From the NCBI GenBank assembly GCA_036338025.1, contig JAYZDB010000008.1:1-19139 (forward strand): a stretch of DNA of 19,139 bases. The letters run 5' to 3'. This DNA comes from JAYZDB01 sp036338025 (GTDB taxonomy: Bacteria > Planctomycetota > UBA1135 > UBA2386). A program made the translations under genes and the position numbers. Each line of letters opens with the position of its first letter. The stretch's first letter is position 1. This document shows positions 8,636-16,477 of this stretch, piece by piece. The notes below the pieces were generated by a model, which searched no databases, was not told the origin of the DNA, and worked only from the letters and a program-made list of their open reading frames with translations.

Positions 8636-10162
8636 ATGCAGACACACCTCCGCGCCTACCTACTCACCGCAACTGCAGCTGCCTTTCTGAACGGCTGCGG
8701 CATCACCCAGGCAACCAGCGACCGGACTGCTCGGGCTCCGAACGTCATCTTCATCATGGCGGATGACCTGGGTTGGGGTGAGCTCGGTTGCTACGGCCAA
8801 AAGAAGATCCGGACTCCACACATCGACTCCCTCGCCAATGCGGGAATGCGATTCACCCAGTGCTATTCCGGGGCGCCCGTCTGCGCCCCGAGCCGCAACG
8901 TGCTGATGACCGGCAAACACCTCGGGCACACGACAATTCGAGGCAACCTTCCGGCAAAAAACGCCAAGGGCAAGCGCGTCGAAGGTCAGCACCCGATTCC
9001 AGGTTCCGCGGTCACGATGGCCGAGGTGTTCCGTGCGGCCGGATACAAGACCGGCGCGATGGGCAAGTGGGGGCTGGGCCCCGTTGGGTCGAGCGGCGAT
9101 CCAAACGATCAGGGATTCGATCTCTTCTTTGGCTACAACTGCCAACGGGTCGCGCACAGCTACTACCCACCACATCTGTGGCGCAACAAAGACAAGCTGA
9201 TCATCAACAAGAACCCGATCCCTGGGCACAAGAAGAAGCCACAGGGCGAGGTAACGATGGATCAGTGGTTCGATGAGAACTACGCGCCGAAGCTCGTCTT
9301 GGAGGAAGCCATCTCGTTCATTCGCAAGAACTCCAAGCGGCCGTTCTTCCTCTACCTGCCATTCATCGAACCACACGTTGCGATGCACCCGCCACGCAAG
9401 GTCGTGGAGAGCTACCCTGCGAAGTGGGACGACCGCGCCTACCGCGGGCAGTGCGGCTACCTCCCCCACCCCCGACCGCGGGCGGGCTATGCAGCGATGA
9501 TCACCGATTTAGACCGGCACGTCGGCGCGGTGTTGGCCACCTTGGAAGACCTGGGACTCACCGAGGACACCCTGGTGGTTTTCACCAGCGATAACGGCAC
9601 AACCCACGGCAGCGCAAAAGACCCGGTGTTTGGAATTGGCGGTGTCGACGCGGCGTTCTTCAACAGCACCAACGGCCTGCGCGGCTTCAAGGGCAGTGTC
9701 TACGAGGGCGGGCTCCGAGTCCCGCTACTCGTACGCTGGCCTGGTCGGGTCGCGCCGAACAGCGTGAGTGAACAACCAACGTACTTTCCCGATCAGTTCT
9801 CAACCCTGTGTGAAGCCGTCGGGATCGACGCGCCTGCTGGACTCGATGGGATCAGCATCCTGCCGACACTCACTGGCAAGGGCAAACAGTCGCCCCGCAA
9901 CCCAATGGTCTGGGTCTACCCGGAGTACGGCGGTCAGGTTGCGGTCCGCTTTGGCGATTGGAAGCTCATCCGACGGAACTTGAAGCGTAAGAACCGGCAG
10001 TCTGGTTCGTGGGAGCTCTACAACATCGCAACAGACATAGGCGAGGCGACGAACGTCGCCGACCAACATCCTGAGCAGGTAAAGCGCGGGGTTGCGATCC
10101 TTCGCCAGCAAATGGCCGCAAACCCACTCTTTCCCCTGGTCGTGCCGGGGATCAACGACTAG
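8636..10162 (+). CDS. Lipoprotein sulfatase (arylsulfatase type, formylglycine-dependent)
   Basis: A 508-aa sulfatase starting 17 bp after the DUF1501 stop. The N-terminus is a lipoprotein signal with lipobox FLNGC (Cys21), so the mature enzyme is probably lipid-anchored. Metal ligands Asp43-Asp44 lie in NVIFIMADDLGWGELG. The S1-family signature CAPSR (Cys83) is intact; this Cys is converted to formylglycine, the catalytic nucleophile. GAMGKWGLG follows, and DNG (Asp319-Asn320 in VVFTSDNGTTHG) supplies further metal ligands. Length and motif order are those of a full S1 sulfatase that removes sulfate esters from a sugar or aryl substrate. No formylglycine-generating or anSME enzyme is in the window. 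The gene ends inside the 3' end of the opposing propeller gene (11-bp overlap). The substrate cannot be read; sulfated polysaccharide is likely from family habits. Confidence 0.95.
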   Translation: MQTHLRAYLLTATAAAFLNGCGITQATSDRTARAPNVIFIMADDLGWGELGCYGQKKIRTPHIDSLANAGMRFTQCYSGAPVCAPSRNVLMTGKHLGHTTIRGNLPAKNAKGKRVEGQHPIPGSAVTMAEVFRAAGYKTGAMGKWGLGPVGSSGDPNDQGFDLFFGYNCQRVAHSYYPPHLWRNKDKLIINKNPIPGHKKKPQGEVTMDQWFDENYAPKLVLEEAISFIRKNSKRPFFLYLPFIEPHVAMHPPRKVVESYPAKWDDRAYRGQCGYLPHPRPRAGYAAMITDLDRHVGAVLATLEDLGLTEDTLVVFTSDNGTTHGSAKDPVFGIGGVDAAFFNSTNGLRGFKGSVYEGGLRVPLLVRWPGRVAPNSVSEQPTYFPDQFSTLCEAVGIDAPAGLDGISILPTLTGKGKQSPRNPMVWVYPEYGGQVAVRFGDWKLIRRNLKRKNRQSGSWELYNIATDIGEATNVADQHPEQVKRGVAILRQQMAANPLFPLVVPGIND

Positions 10163-11522
10163 TCCGGGTTTTTCGGGCCGCCTTGGGACGTGCAGAGAGG
10201 TCGACACACAGCAGCTCGGTATCGCTGCGGATAAAGACGTGTCGGTAGGCAAACGCCGGGTGTGACCAGCACACTCCCTGGCCCCGGCGGTTGAGTTGGT
10301 TGGTTGTGGGCTTGATCAACTTCCCTCGGTCGAGCTCCTCGAATCCCTGCGGGGACAACCTGGCAAGTATCAGTTCTCCGCGTTCGTTGAACATCCAGGT
10401 GCGATCATTGTGCTGGATGAAGTGAATTGTCGCCCATCGGGCACGCGGCACAGCAGTGAGATCTTCCCAAACGCGCTCGCCATCTGCCATCTTGAGGCAG
10501 CGGAACTCGCCATAGCTATCCACTCCATAGATGTGGTCACCTTTGAGAACCGGTGTCGAGATAATGCTGTGCAGGGCTCGCGTAGAACGCTCGTTCCGAC
10601 CGCACTGCCGCCAGACTTCTTGCACGGCCAGCTTGTCCGAGTCGAGTCGGAGCATCAGGCTGCCATCGTAGAAACCCGTAAAGTAGATCTTGTCGCCATG
10701 CGGAACCGGCGACGCAACACCAAGCGGCATGTTCTTGGCCTTGAACGGGTGCTGCCAGAGTTCCTTACCTGTCTTTGTGTCGACACCAACGACTCGATCC
10801 CCGGTCCAGATCACAAGCACCCGCTCGCCGGCGTGATCAACAACGATGGGAGCGGAGTAGTTTCCGCGGTCATTCAAAGCACGCCATTTCTCTTCGCCTG
10901 ACTTCGCATCAAACGCGACCAAGAGAGCCTGCTTGCCGCAGGCCGGCACAATCAACAAGCCATCCTCAATTATCGGGGACGCCGCGATCCCCCAGATCGG
11001 CATCCGGATGTCGTACTTCGCGTCGAGATCCTCGGACCAGGCGACCTCGCCGGTCGCAGCGTCGAAACAAAACAAGTGGCCCATCGTGCCAAGGCTGTAG
11101 GCGAGTCCATCCGCCACCAGCACAGAGCACCGGGGACCAGCCTTGTATGACACCCGCTGGTAAGGACAGTCGTACTGATGCGTCCAGATCTGCTCGCCCG
11201 TTTCCCATTCAAAGCAGTGGACCCGTTCCACCTCCGCTGGTTCGTCGAGGCGGTCGGTCACATAAACGCGACCGGACGCAACCGTCGGACCCGAGTAGCC
11301 ACTACCAAGCGGGGCAGACCACCGTGGCTCAAACTCGTCCGGAAGTTGGTCGAGAATCCCAGTCTCCCGCCAAACCCCGTCGCGATGCAAACCACGCCAC
11401 TGCGGCCAGTCGAGATGGTTGGCTTCAGGAAAAGGTGAAGAGGTCTCCGGGTCCTTTACCGTGCACCCCGAAAGGGATGCAAGCAAAGCAATCCATGCCG
11501 GAAGAATGAGCGGGCCGTTCAT
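10152..11522 (-). CDS. PQQ-like beta-propeller lipoprotein
   Basis: A 456-aa exported protein with a lipoprotein signal peptide (LASLSGC, Cys20). The mature part opens with DWPQWRGLHRDGVWRETGIL, the standard N-terminal motif of planctomycete PQQ-like (WD40-like) propellers. Repeated blade motifs follow, such as LFCFDAATGEVAWSEDL, LVAFDAKSGEEKWRAL and VVGVDTKTGKELWQHPF. These propellers may act as binding scaffolds or, less often, quinoprotein dehydrogenases; I see no proof of PQQ binding here. The gene converges on the sulfatase and the two coding regions overlap by 11 bp at their 3' ends. A 5-bp-arm inverted repeat (11521-11535) reaches into the start codon. The propeller assignment is firm, its role unknown. 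Confidence 0.9.
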   Translation of the reverse strand: MNGPLILPAWIALLASLSGCTVKDPETSSPFPEANHLDWPQWRGLHRDGVWRETGILDQLPDEFEPRWSAPLGSGYSGPTVASGRVYVTDRLDEPAEVERVHCFEWETGEQIWTHQYDCPYQRVSYKAGPRCSVLVADGLAYSLGTMGHLFCFDAATGEVAWSEDLDAKYDIRMPIWGIAASPIIEDGLLIVPACGKQALLVAFDAKSGEEKWRALNDRGNYSAPIVVDHAGERVLVIWTGDRVVGVDTKTGKELWQHPFKAKNMPLGVASPVPHGDKIYFTGFYDGSLMLRLDSDKLAVQEVWRQCGRNERSTRALHSIISTPVLKGDHIYGVDSYGEFRCLKMADGERVWEDLTAVPRARWATIHFIQHNDRTWMFNERGELILARLSPQGFEELDRGKLIKPTTNQLNRRGQGVCWSHPAFAYRHVFIRSDTELLCVDLSARPKAARKTRTSR

Positions 11523-11635
11523 GTCGGCCGGACATTACCCGATTCCGCCGCTCCACAAGCCCGCCGATCCGGACTCCCTCCTCATTGCAGGACCTCTGCG
11601 CCTCCAATCCCGAATTTTCCGCAAGCGCGGGTCCT

Positions 11636-12112
11636 TCACAGCAGGAGGGATCGCTCCATGAAGGTAACACCCGGCCTTGAATTGTCGTTGTAAGGCTCGA
11701 TCTCGACGAATCCGAACTCCTTGTACAAAGCACCTGCCGCTACCAGCTCGGGAATCGTGTCCAAGCGTATTCGCTCGTAGCCAAGTTCTCGTGCCCCGTC
11801 CAACGCAGCCTGCATCAAGCGCCGGCCAAAACCGCCACCACGCGCACCAGCGGTCACGAACAGGCGCTTCAGCTCAGCGACTCGCGGCTGCAGATGACGC
11901 ACCGCCACACAACCGATCGTCTCATCACCAGCCTGTGCGAGCCACAACCGACCCGATGGCGGCCCGTAGATCTCATGGATCTTCTGCAGTTCCTCTGAGA
12001 AGCCCTGAAACTCGAGCGAAAAGCCGAGGAAGTCCTCGTACTCCAGGAACAAGCGGCGCGCCGATTCAAGGTCGGCATCGCCGTCTGCGACTCGTAGGTT
12101 GTGCTCTTCCAT
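11636..12112 (-). CDS. GNAT family N-acetyltransferase
   Basis: A 158-aa single-domain cytoplasmic GNAT protein. Beta-4/motif A is ELKRLFVTAGARGGGFGRRL (residues 80-99), with the acetyl-CoA pyrophosphate loop R-x-x-G-x-G (Arg91-Gly96). Motif B is ALYKEFGFVEIEPY (128-141). The N-terminal half (LFLEYEDFLGFSLEFQGFSEE) resembles the small-molecule or amino-acid acetyltransferase subgroup. A weak Shine-Dalgarno, AGGGCGG, sits 7 nt before the ATG. It lies between two exported-protein genes on the same strand, 113 bp before the propeller gene and 65 bp after the M28 gene, so it may be co-transcribed with them, but no functional link is evident. The substrate is unknown. Confidence 0.9.
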   Translation of the reverse strand: MEEHNLRVADGDADLESARRLFLEYEDFLGFSLEFQGFSEELQKIHEIYGPPSGRLWLAQAGDETIGCVAVRHLQPRVAELKRLFVTAGARGGGFGRRLMQAALDGARELGYERIRLDTIPELVAAGALYKEFGFVEIEPYNDNSRPGVTFMERSLLL

Positions 12113-12177
12113 GCGGCAACCGCCCTAGCATTCAGTGAGGCCACAAGGACCCCTAGGACCAGCCAAGGCCCAAGAAC

Positions 12178-13743
12178 CTATCGGCCTCGACGACGGCGCT
12201 GCGGAACATCCTTCCACAACCGGTCACGCTTCGGTCGCTGGTCAGCGTCACCAATCTCAAACGCAACCGAGTAGACCAATTTTGCCACCCGCGCGAGCTT
12301 CGGAAAGTTGATCTTCTCGACCGTGTCATCCGGTCGGTGATACTGCGGGTGAAAGCCGGTAAAGAAGAACGCCACCGGGATGTCCTTCTGCGCAAACTTC
12401 ACGTGGTCGCTCCGGTAGAAAACGTCTTCCTCGTCGTACTCGAAGTCAAACCCGATGTGAGCGTTGTTGATGGCCACGCAAGTATTGTGCAGCGACTCGG
12501 AGAGTTTCTTTGATCCGATCAGATGAAGTGAGTTGATGTTGTCCTCGGCCTTCTCCGTCACCTCGCCTGAACGTCGGTCGACCACCTCTTCGTTTCGGCC
12601 GATCATGTCCATCTGCAATTCGGCGATCATCTCCTCATTCGGAAACACCGGGTTGTTGGCGTAATACCCAGAGCCGATCATGCCACGCTCCTCACCGGAG
12701 AAGCACATGAACAGGATCGAGCGGCGCGGCTTGGTCGGGTTCTTGGAAAACGCCCGGGCAACGGCCAACACACCTGTAGTTCCGGATCCATCGTCGTCAG
12801 CTCCGTTGTTGATCGAGTCTCCGTTCGCGCCGATGTGGTCCAGGTGCGAGCCGATGCCGACCACCTCATGCTTCAGCTTGGGGTCACTACCCTCCAGGAG
12901 ACCCAAGACATTTGCTCCGAACACCGGGCGTCTGGAAACCACAACATGCGTCTTCAGCTTCACGCCACCGCTCTGGGCAGCGATCGCTGCACGGACCTTC
13001 TTCGCCGCCGCAGACGAAATGGCATAGCTGTTCAAGCTCCGGAATCGACTGGACGCGACTCGGTTACGCCCTCGATTGCCGCTGCTGATTCTCTCATCGA
13101 CCAAAGCAGCGGAGCGGTCATCCACGGTGAGGATCGCTCCTGGTCGGGCCGTCCGCAACGCGCGACTCGCCACCGTTCCTCGACGGCCGCGCTCGCTCTG
13201 GTCAACGAACAACACGGCCTTGCCGCCCAACTGGTCCTTATCGATATCCTCCGCGCTCTTGGCAACCAGTGACACCAGCTCGAATTCCTTGTCCGAGTTC
13301 TCTGAGATTCGGCCGCCAAGCCCCTTGCCGAGTGCGACCCGGCACAGCTCCTTGCCATCCGCAGAGAGCACCGCGATGAAGCTCTGTTCTGGATCCGCCC
13401 CGACGGCGAAAAACGGCACATCTTGGAAGTAGCTTCCATCCGCCCCGACCGGCTTGAGTCCGAATTCAGCAAACCGAGCCGCCACAAATTCCGCCGCCTT
13501 CTTGTAGCCCGGCTTGCCGGTGGCGCGTCCGCGAAGTTCATCAGAAGCTAGATACGACAGCCACTTCTTGCACAATTCGGGATCCACGGACTCGAACCCC
13601 TGCCGTCGCTGTTCGGGAACCGGCTTGACCGCGCCTGGGCGAACGCTGCCCTGAGCAGCCTCCTGCGCCGACAGTGAGGCGGGCAACACGCTGAGGAAGA
13701 GGCATGGCACAAGCAATGCGACGAGTGTGGGTTGGATCTGCAT
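12178..13743 (-). CDS. Secreted M28 family zinc metallopeptidase with PA-like insert
   Basis: A 521-aa exported aminopeptidase-like protein. I chose ATG 13743 over an upstream TTG (13767) because AAGGA sits 3 nt before it (13751-13747) and it directly starts a signal peptide (MQIQPTLVALLVPCLFLSV..., cleaved near SLSAQ). Residues ~150-250 form a PA-like insert (KAVLFVDQSERG, GAILTVDD). The co-catalytic zinc site is complete: His300 and Asp302 (SHLDHIG), Asp317 (GADDDGSG), catalytic Glu351 with ligand Glu352 (FSGEERG), Asp379 (MDMIG) and His469 (YHRPDDT). The tail is Arg-rich (VPQRRRRGR). M28 enzymes of this kind remove N-terminal amino acids or cleave dipeptides in the periplasm or outside the cell. 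The gene diverges from the repeat-protein gene. Confidence 0.94.
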   Translation of the reverse strand: MQIQPTLVALLVPCLFLSVLPASLSAQEAAQGSVRPGAVKPVPEQRRQGFESVDPELCKKWLSYLASDELRGRATGKPGYKKAAEFVAARFAEFGLKPVGADGSYFQDVPFFAVGADPEQSFIAVLSADGKELCRVALGKGLGGRISENSDKEFELVSLVAKSAEDIDKDQLGGKAVLFVDQSERGRRGTVASRALRTARPGAILTVDDRSAALVDERISSGNRGRNRVASSRFRSLNSYAISSAAAKKVRAAIAAQSGGVKLKTHVVVSRRPVFGANVLGLLEGSDPKLKHEVVGIGSHLDHIGANGDSINNGADDDGSGTTGVLAVARAFSKNPTKPRRSILFMCFSGEERGMIGSGYYANNPVFPNEEMIAELQMDMIGRNEEVVDRRSGEVTEKAEDNINSLHLIGSKKLSESLHNTCVAINNAHIGFDFEYDEEDVFYRSDHVKFAQKDIPVAFFFTGFHPQYHRPDDTVEKINFPKLARVAKLVYSVAFEIGDADQRPKRDRLWKDVPQRRRRGR

Positions 13744-13982
13744 CGGTCCTTGATTGGGTTGGGTCAAAAGGGCGACGCATCCTACCCAATGGGGAGCCCC
13801 TCACCCCCGATCATCCAAACACAAGCGTAACAACCTCTCCACATTCGGGATGAAGTTCATATCCTGAGTTGGGTTTCCCAACGGAATTCGGTCCACGGCC
13901 CCCCTGTCGGTCATAGGATAAAGTCCCGTATGCCGCCTCCGCATCTCGCTTCGCCAACGTGGCCGGAAGACCAACTCCCGCA
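13744..13982. promoter_or_regulatory. Divergent intergenic region (M28 / repeat protein)
   Basis: This 239-bp region separates two divergently read genes and should hold both promoters. Minus strand: AAGGA before the M28 ATG and TAGGAT at 13784-13779, 36 nt upstream of that ATG. Plus strand: TAGGATAAAG at 13914-13923, 60 nt before the ATG of the repeat protein. Neither has a recognisable -35 at normal spacing. Short ORFs here are shadows. Confidence 0.3.
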
Positions 13983-16472
13983 ATGGACCTCAAAAAACTA
14001 ACGCTTGCTGCGATCATGCTTGCTGCCCTTGCGCTCGGTGCGTGGTTCGTCAGCCCCTCGCTGTTCGAGCTCCCCGGCGCCACTGGGAATCTGCCGGCAG
14101 AATCCGGCCAAGACGACGAGAACCAGGCCCCCTTAGCCAAGGAGTTGACCGACACCAGTGAAGATCGGACGCTCAAGAAGTCAGATCCCAAAAACGGAGG
14201 CGCCGGAAAACGCGTCGAGTTGACCATCCTGGGCGTCGTACGATCGCGCAAGGGCACACCGCTCCATCTGGCGCGGGTCGAAGTCGGCAAGTCCTTCGTC
14301 ACCACCGAAGCCGATGGATCTTTCACGCTTTCCCTGTCATACCGACACAACAAGGCTCCCAAACGCTTCAGGATCCTCGCATCCGCCAGTGGGTACTCAG
14401 CGAAAGAAACAAGACGGCCCGGCGACAAGCTCGACAACATTGAGATCACTCTCGACCGCGCGGCGACCGTCGTCGGTCAGGTTGTCGATCCCAAAAATCA
14501 CGGCATTGCCGATGCACAGGTATGGGCCCTCAAAGGGCGAGGCGCGTCCGTCACAACCGACACGGAGGGATTCTTCCGCATCGACCTCGACGCCAAGATG
14601 CCCCGACACTACCTCCAAGCCCGTGCGAAAGGATTTATCGATTCGGGCCTCTCGCTCAAGACAGAAGAAATCGACGCCGAGAATCCCACAATCCTCGTCC
14701 TGAAACGGGGGGCAGGTGTCTACGGCATCGTGTTCGGGCTGGCGGGACCAAGCCGTGATCCCGTTGAGGGCGCTGCCTTGCAGTTGACCGGTGGAAAGGC
14801 CAAGACCAACCTCGAGATCACATCGGATTCTCATGGTGCCTTTGCATTCACCGGCGCCGCACCTGGACAACAGACGCTGACGGTTCAGCATGAGTTGTTT
14901 GCCCCGGTTCGCCTTCAAGTAGTGGTCCCCGCCGTCGGCGAGAGCCTCGAGGTGCGCATCGAACTACCGCCAGGTGATTACGTATCTGGTAGCGTGCAGA
15001 ACACCAATGGAGATGCGATCGGAAAAGCGACAATCACCATCCTCACCGGCAAAGCCGTGGTTGCACGCGTGACGACGGACAAGACCGGTAGGTTCAAAAC
15101 CAACGCGCTCCCGATCGGAGCCGACCTGGCCCTCATCTACCGGGCGCCAGGGTACAAGGCTCCTGCGCCGTCCACCGTGCGAGCAGGCCAGCGTGACCTC
15201 TTGTTGATCATGAATCGGAGCGTCGCCATCGCTGGCACCGTGATCCAAGAAAACGGTACTCCCGTTCAGGAATTTCAAGCGCGCATCCTCCCGGCGAAGT
15301 CCATCGGGTCTCAAAAAGGTGGTGGGAAACGCAAAGGTCGTGGCGACGGCAGCAAGAAAATAGCCATAAACAAGGCGGCATATGCGAAAGCCAACGCAGT
15401 CGGCAAGTTTGGAAGGTGGGGCAGTCGGAAGTTCTACAATGAAAACGGTCATTTCGAGATCTCAGGCGGTGGCCTGAACGAAGACGCCGCCGTGGACCTC
15501 GAAATAAAAGCCGAGGGTTTCGCCACCAGGATCGTCGAAGGACTCGTAGCACGGCTCGACCCCCAACCGACTGACCACCGAATCACGCTCGGGGTCGGCG
15601 TGAGCCTGCGTTGCATCGTGTTGACCACAACGGGTCAACCCGTAGAGGGAGCCAAGGTCCAGATCATTCCCCCCAACAACAGCCAGCGCGACCCAAAGGC
15701 GCTCGGAAACCAGGGCGGTGATTCGGACACAACGGACAAGCAGGGCCTGGCGCAATTCGATCACGTGGCAGGGGGCGAACTCAAACTCAGGATCAACTCA
15801 TCCGTCTCGCAACTCTTCCTCCACACCTTGCAGATCCCAGAGGGCTCCACCGAATGGCAGGAGACAATCCGCCTGTATGAACAGGGCAGCTTGCAAGGGA
15901 TTGTTCACGATGACCGTGGGCAACCTAACTCCGGGGTATGGGTCAAGCTGTCAGTGGTGGAAGTGCCCGGTCTATCCCAGAACTCGTGGCACACCAAAAC
16001 GGCGCCCGACGGGTCCTTCAAATTCCGGGATCTACCACTCGGTGTCTACCGGGTGGCGAGCTTGCTGAAGGATGCCGCCGATGACGATAAGAAATCGTTC
16101 GAACACCTGGGTCGTTATGTAACCATCACGGGGCAAGACCCTATCAAAGTCACCCTCACCGCAGACGGCGTTGCCTCCCTGAGCGGAACCGGCGCTGCGG
16201 AATCCGGCATCCTGGGCCGGGGACTTATTCATCTCCGCCCACTCGGCGACGAAGAGGTCGACTGGGGCCAACGTCGCGCATCCCGCTACGGCAGAGGTCG
16301 TGACGGGTCATTCAGCATGAAGAACATTGCGCTGGGTCGCTACGAGATCATCACATGGTGGCACAACCAAACGACAGGTCGATGGCTCAGGGGCGCAAAG
16401 GAGATCAGCGTCACCAAATCCGGCGAAATGGACCTCGGGGTCATTGAGGCCAAAACGGTCCCAGGCAAGTAA
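13983..16472 (+). CDS. Membrane-anchored protein of about eight carboxypeptidase-regulatory-like repeats
   Basis: An 829-aa protein with an N-terminal signal anchor (KLTLAAIMLAALALGAWFV, residues ~4-22) and an acidic linker. The rest is a run of beta-sandwich repeats of the CarboxypepD_reg/prealbumin-like kind, at about 79-157, 161-237, 243-326, 332-410, 413-535, 538-605, 635-720 and 728-825. Each repeats the pattern 'G-x-V-x-x-x-x-G-x-P-[IV]-x-x-A-x-V', a 'T(D)x-x-G-x-F' turn, and a closing strand often ending in GY or GF; examples are GQVVDPKNHGIADAQVWA, TTDTEGFFRIDL and KTAPDGSFKFRDLPLGVYRV. Repeat 5 carries a basic Gly/Lys-rich loop (GGGKRKGRGDGSKK). No catalytic domain is present, so the role is probably structural or adhesive at the envelope. 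ATG 13983 is preferred to GTG 13959 because it places the charged residues directly before the hydrophobic core. The stop faces the C45 gene 5 bp away. Confidence 0.88.
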   Translation: MDLKKLTLAAIMLAALALGAWFVSPSLFELPGATGNLPAESGQDDENQAPLAKELTDTSEDRTLKKSDPKNGGAGKRVELTILGVVRSRKGTPLHLARVEVGKSFVTTEADGSFTLSLSYRHNKAPKRFRILASASGYSAKETRRPGDKLDNIEITLDRAATVVGQVVDPKNHGIADAQVWALKGRGASVTTDTEGFFRIDLDAKMPRHYLQARAKGFIDSGLSLKTEEIDAENPTILVLKRGAGVYGIVFGLAGPSRDPVEGAALQLTGGKAKTNLEITSDSHGAFAFTGAAPGQQTLTVQHELFAPVRLQVVVPAVGESLEVRIELPPGDYVSGSVQNTNGDAIGKATITILTGKAVVARVTTDKTGRFKTNALPIGADLALIYRAPGYKAPAPSTVRAGQRDLLLIMNRSVAIAGTVIQENGTPVQEFQARILPAKSIGSQKGGGKRKGRGDGSKKIAINKAAYAKANAVGKFGRWGSRKFYNENGHFEISGGGLNEDAAVDLEIKAEGFATRIVEGLVARLDPQPTDHRITLGVGVSLRCIVLTTTGQPVEGAKVQIIPPNNSQRDPKALGNQGGDSDTTDKQGLAQFDHVAGGELKLRINSSVSQLFLHTLQIPEGSTEWQETIRLYEQGSLQGIVHDDRGQPNSGVWVKLSVVEVPGLSQNSWHTKTAPDGSFKFRDLPLGVYRVASLLKDAADDDKKSFEHLGRYVTITGQDPIKVTLTADGVASLSGTGAAESGILGRGLIHLRPLGDEEVDWGQRRASRYGRGRDGSFSMKNIALGRYEIITWWHNQTTGRWLRGAKEISVTKSGEMDLGVIEAKTVPGK

Positions 16473-16477
16473 GCCTC

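Noticed and set aside
10775..11509. 244-codon plus-strand open frame
   Set aside because: Antisense to the propeller lipoprotein and composed mostly of Arg, Ser and Pro.
13744..13767. Upstream TTG start for the M28 peptidase
   Set aside because: The ATG at 13743 has AAGGA just before it and starts the signal peptide directly.
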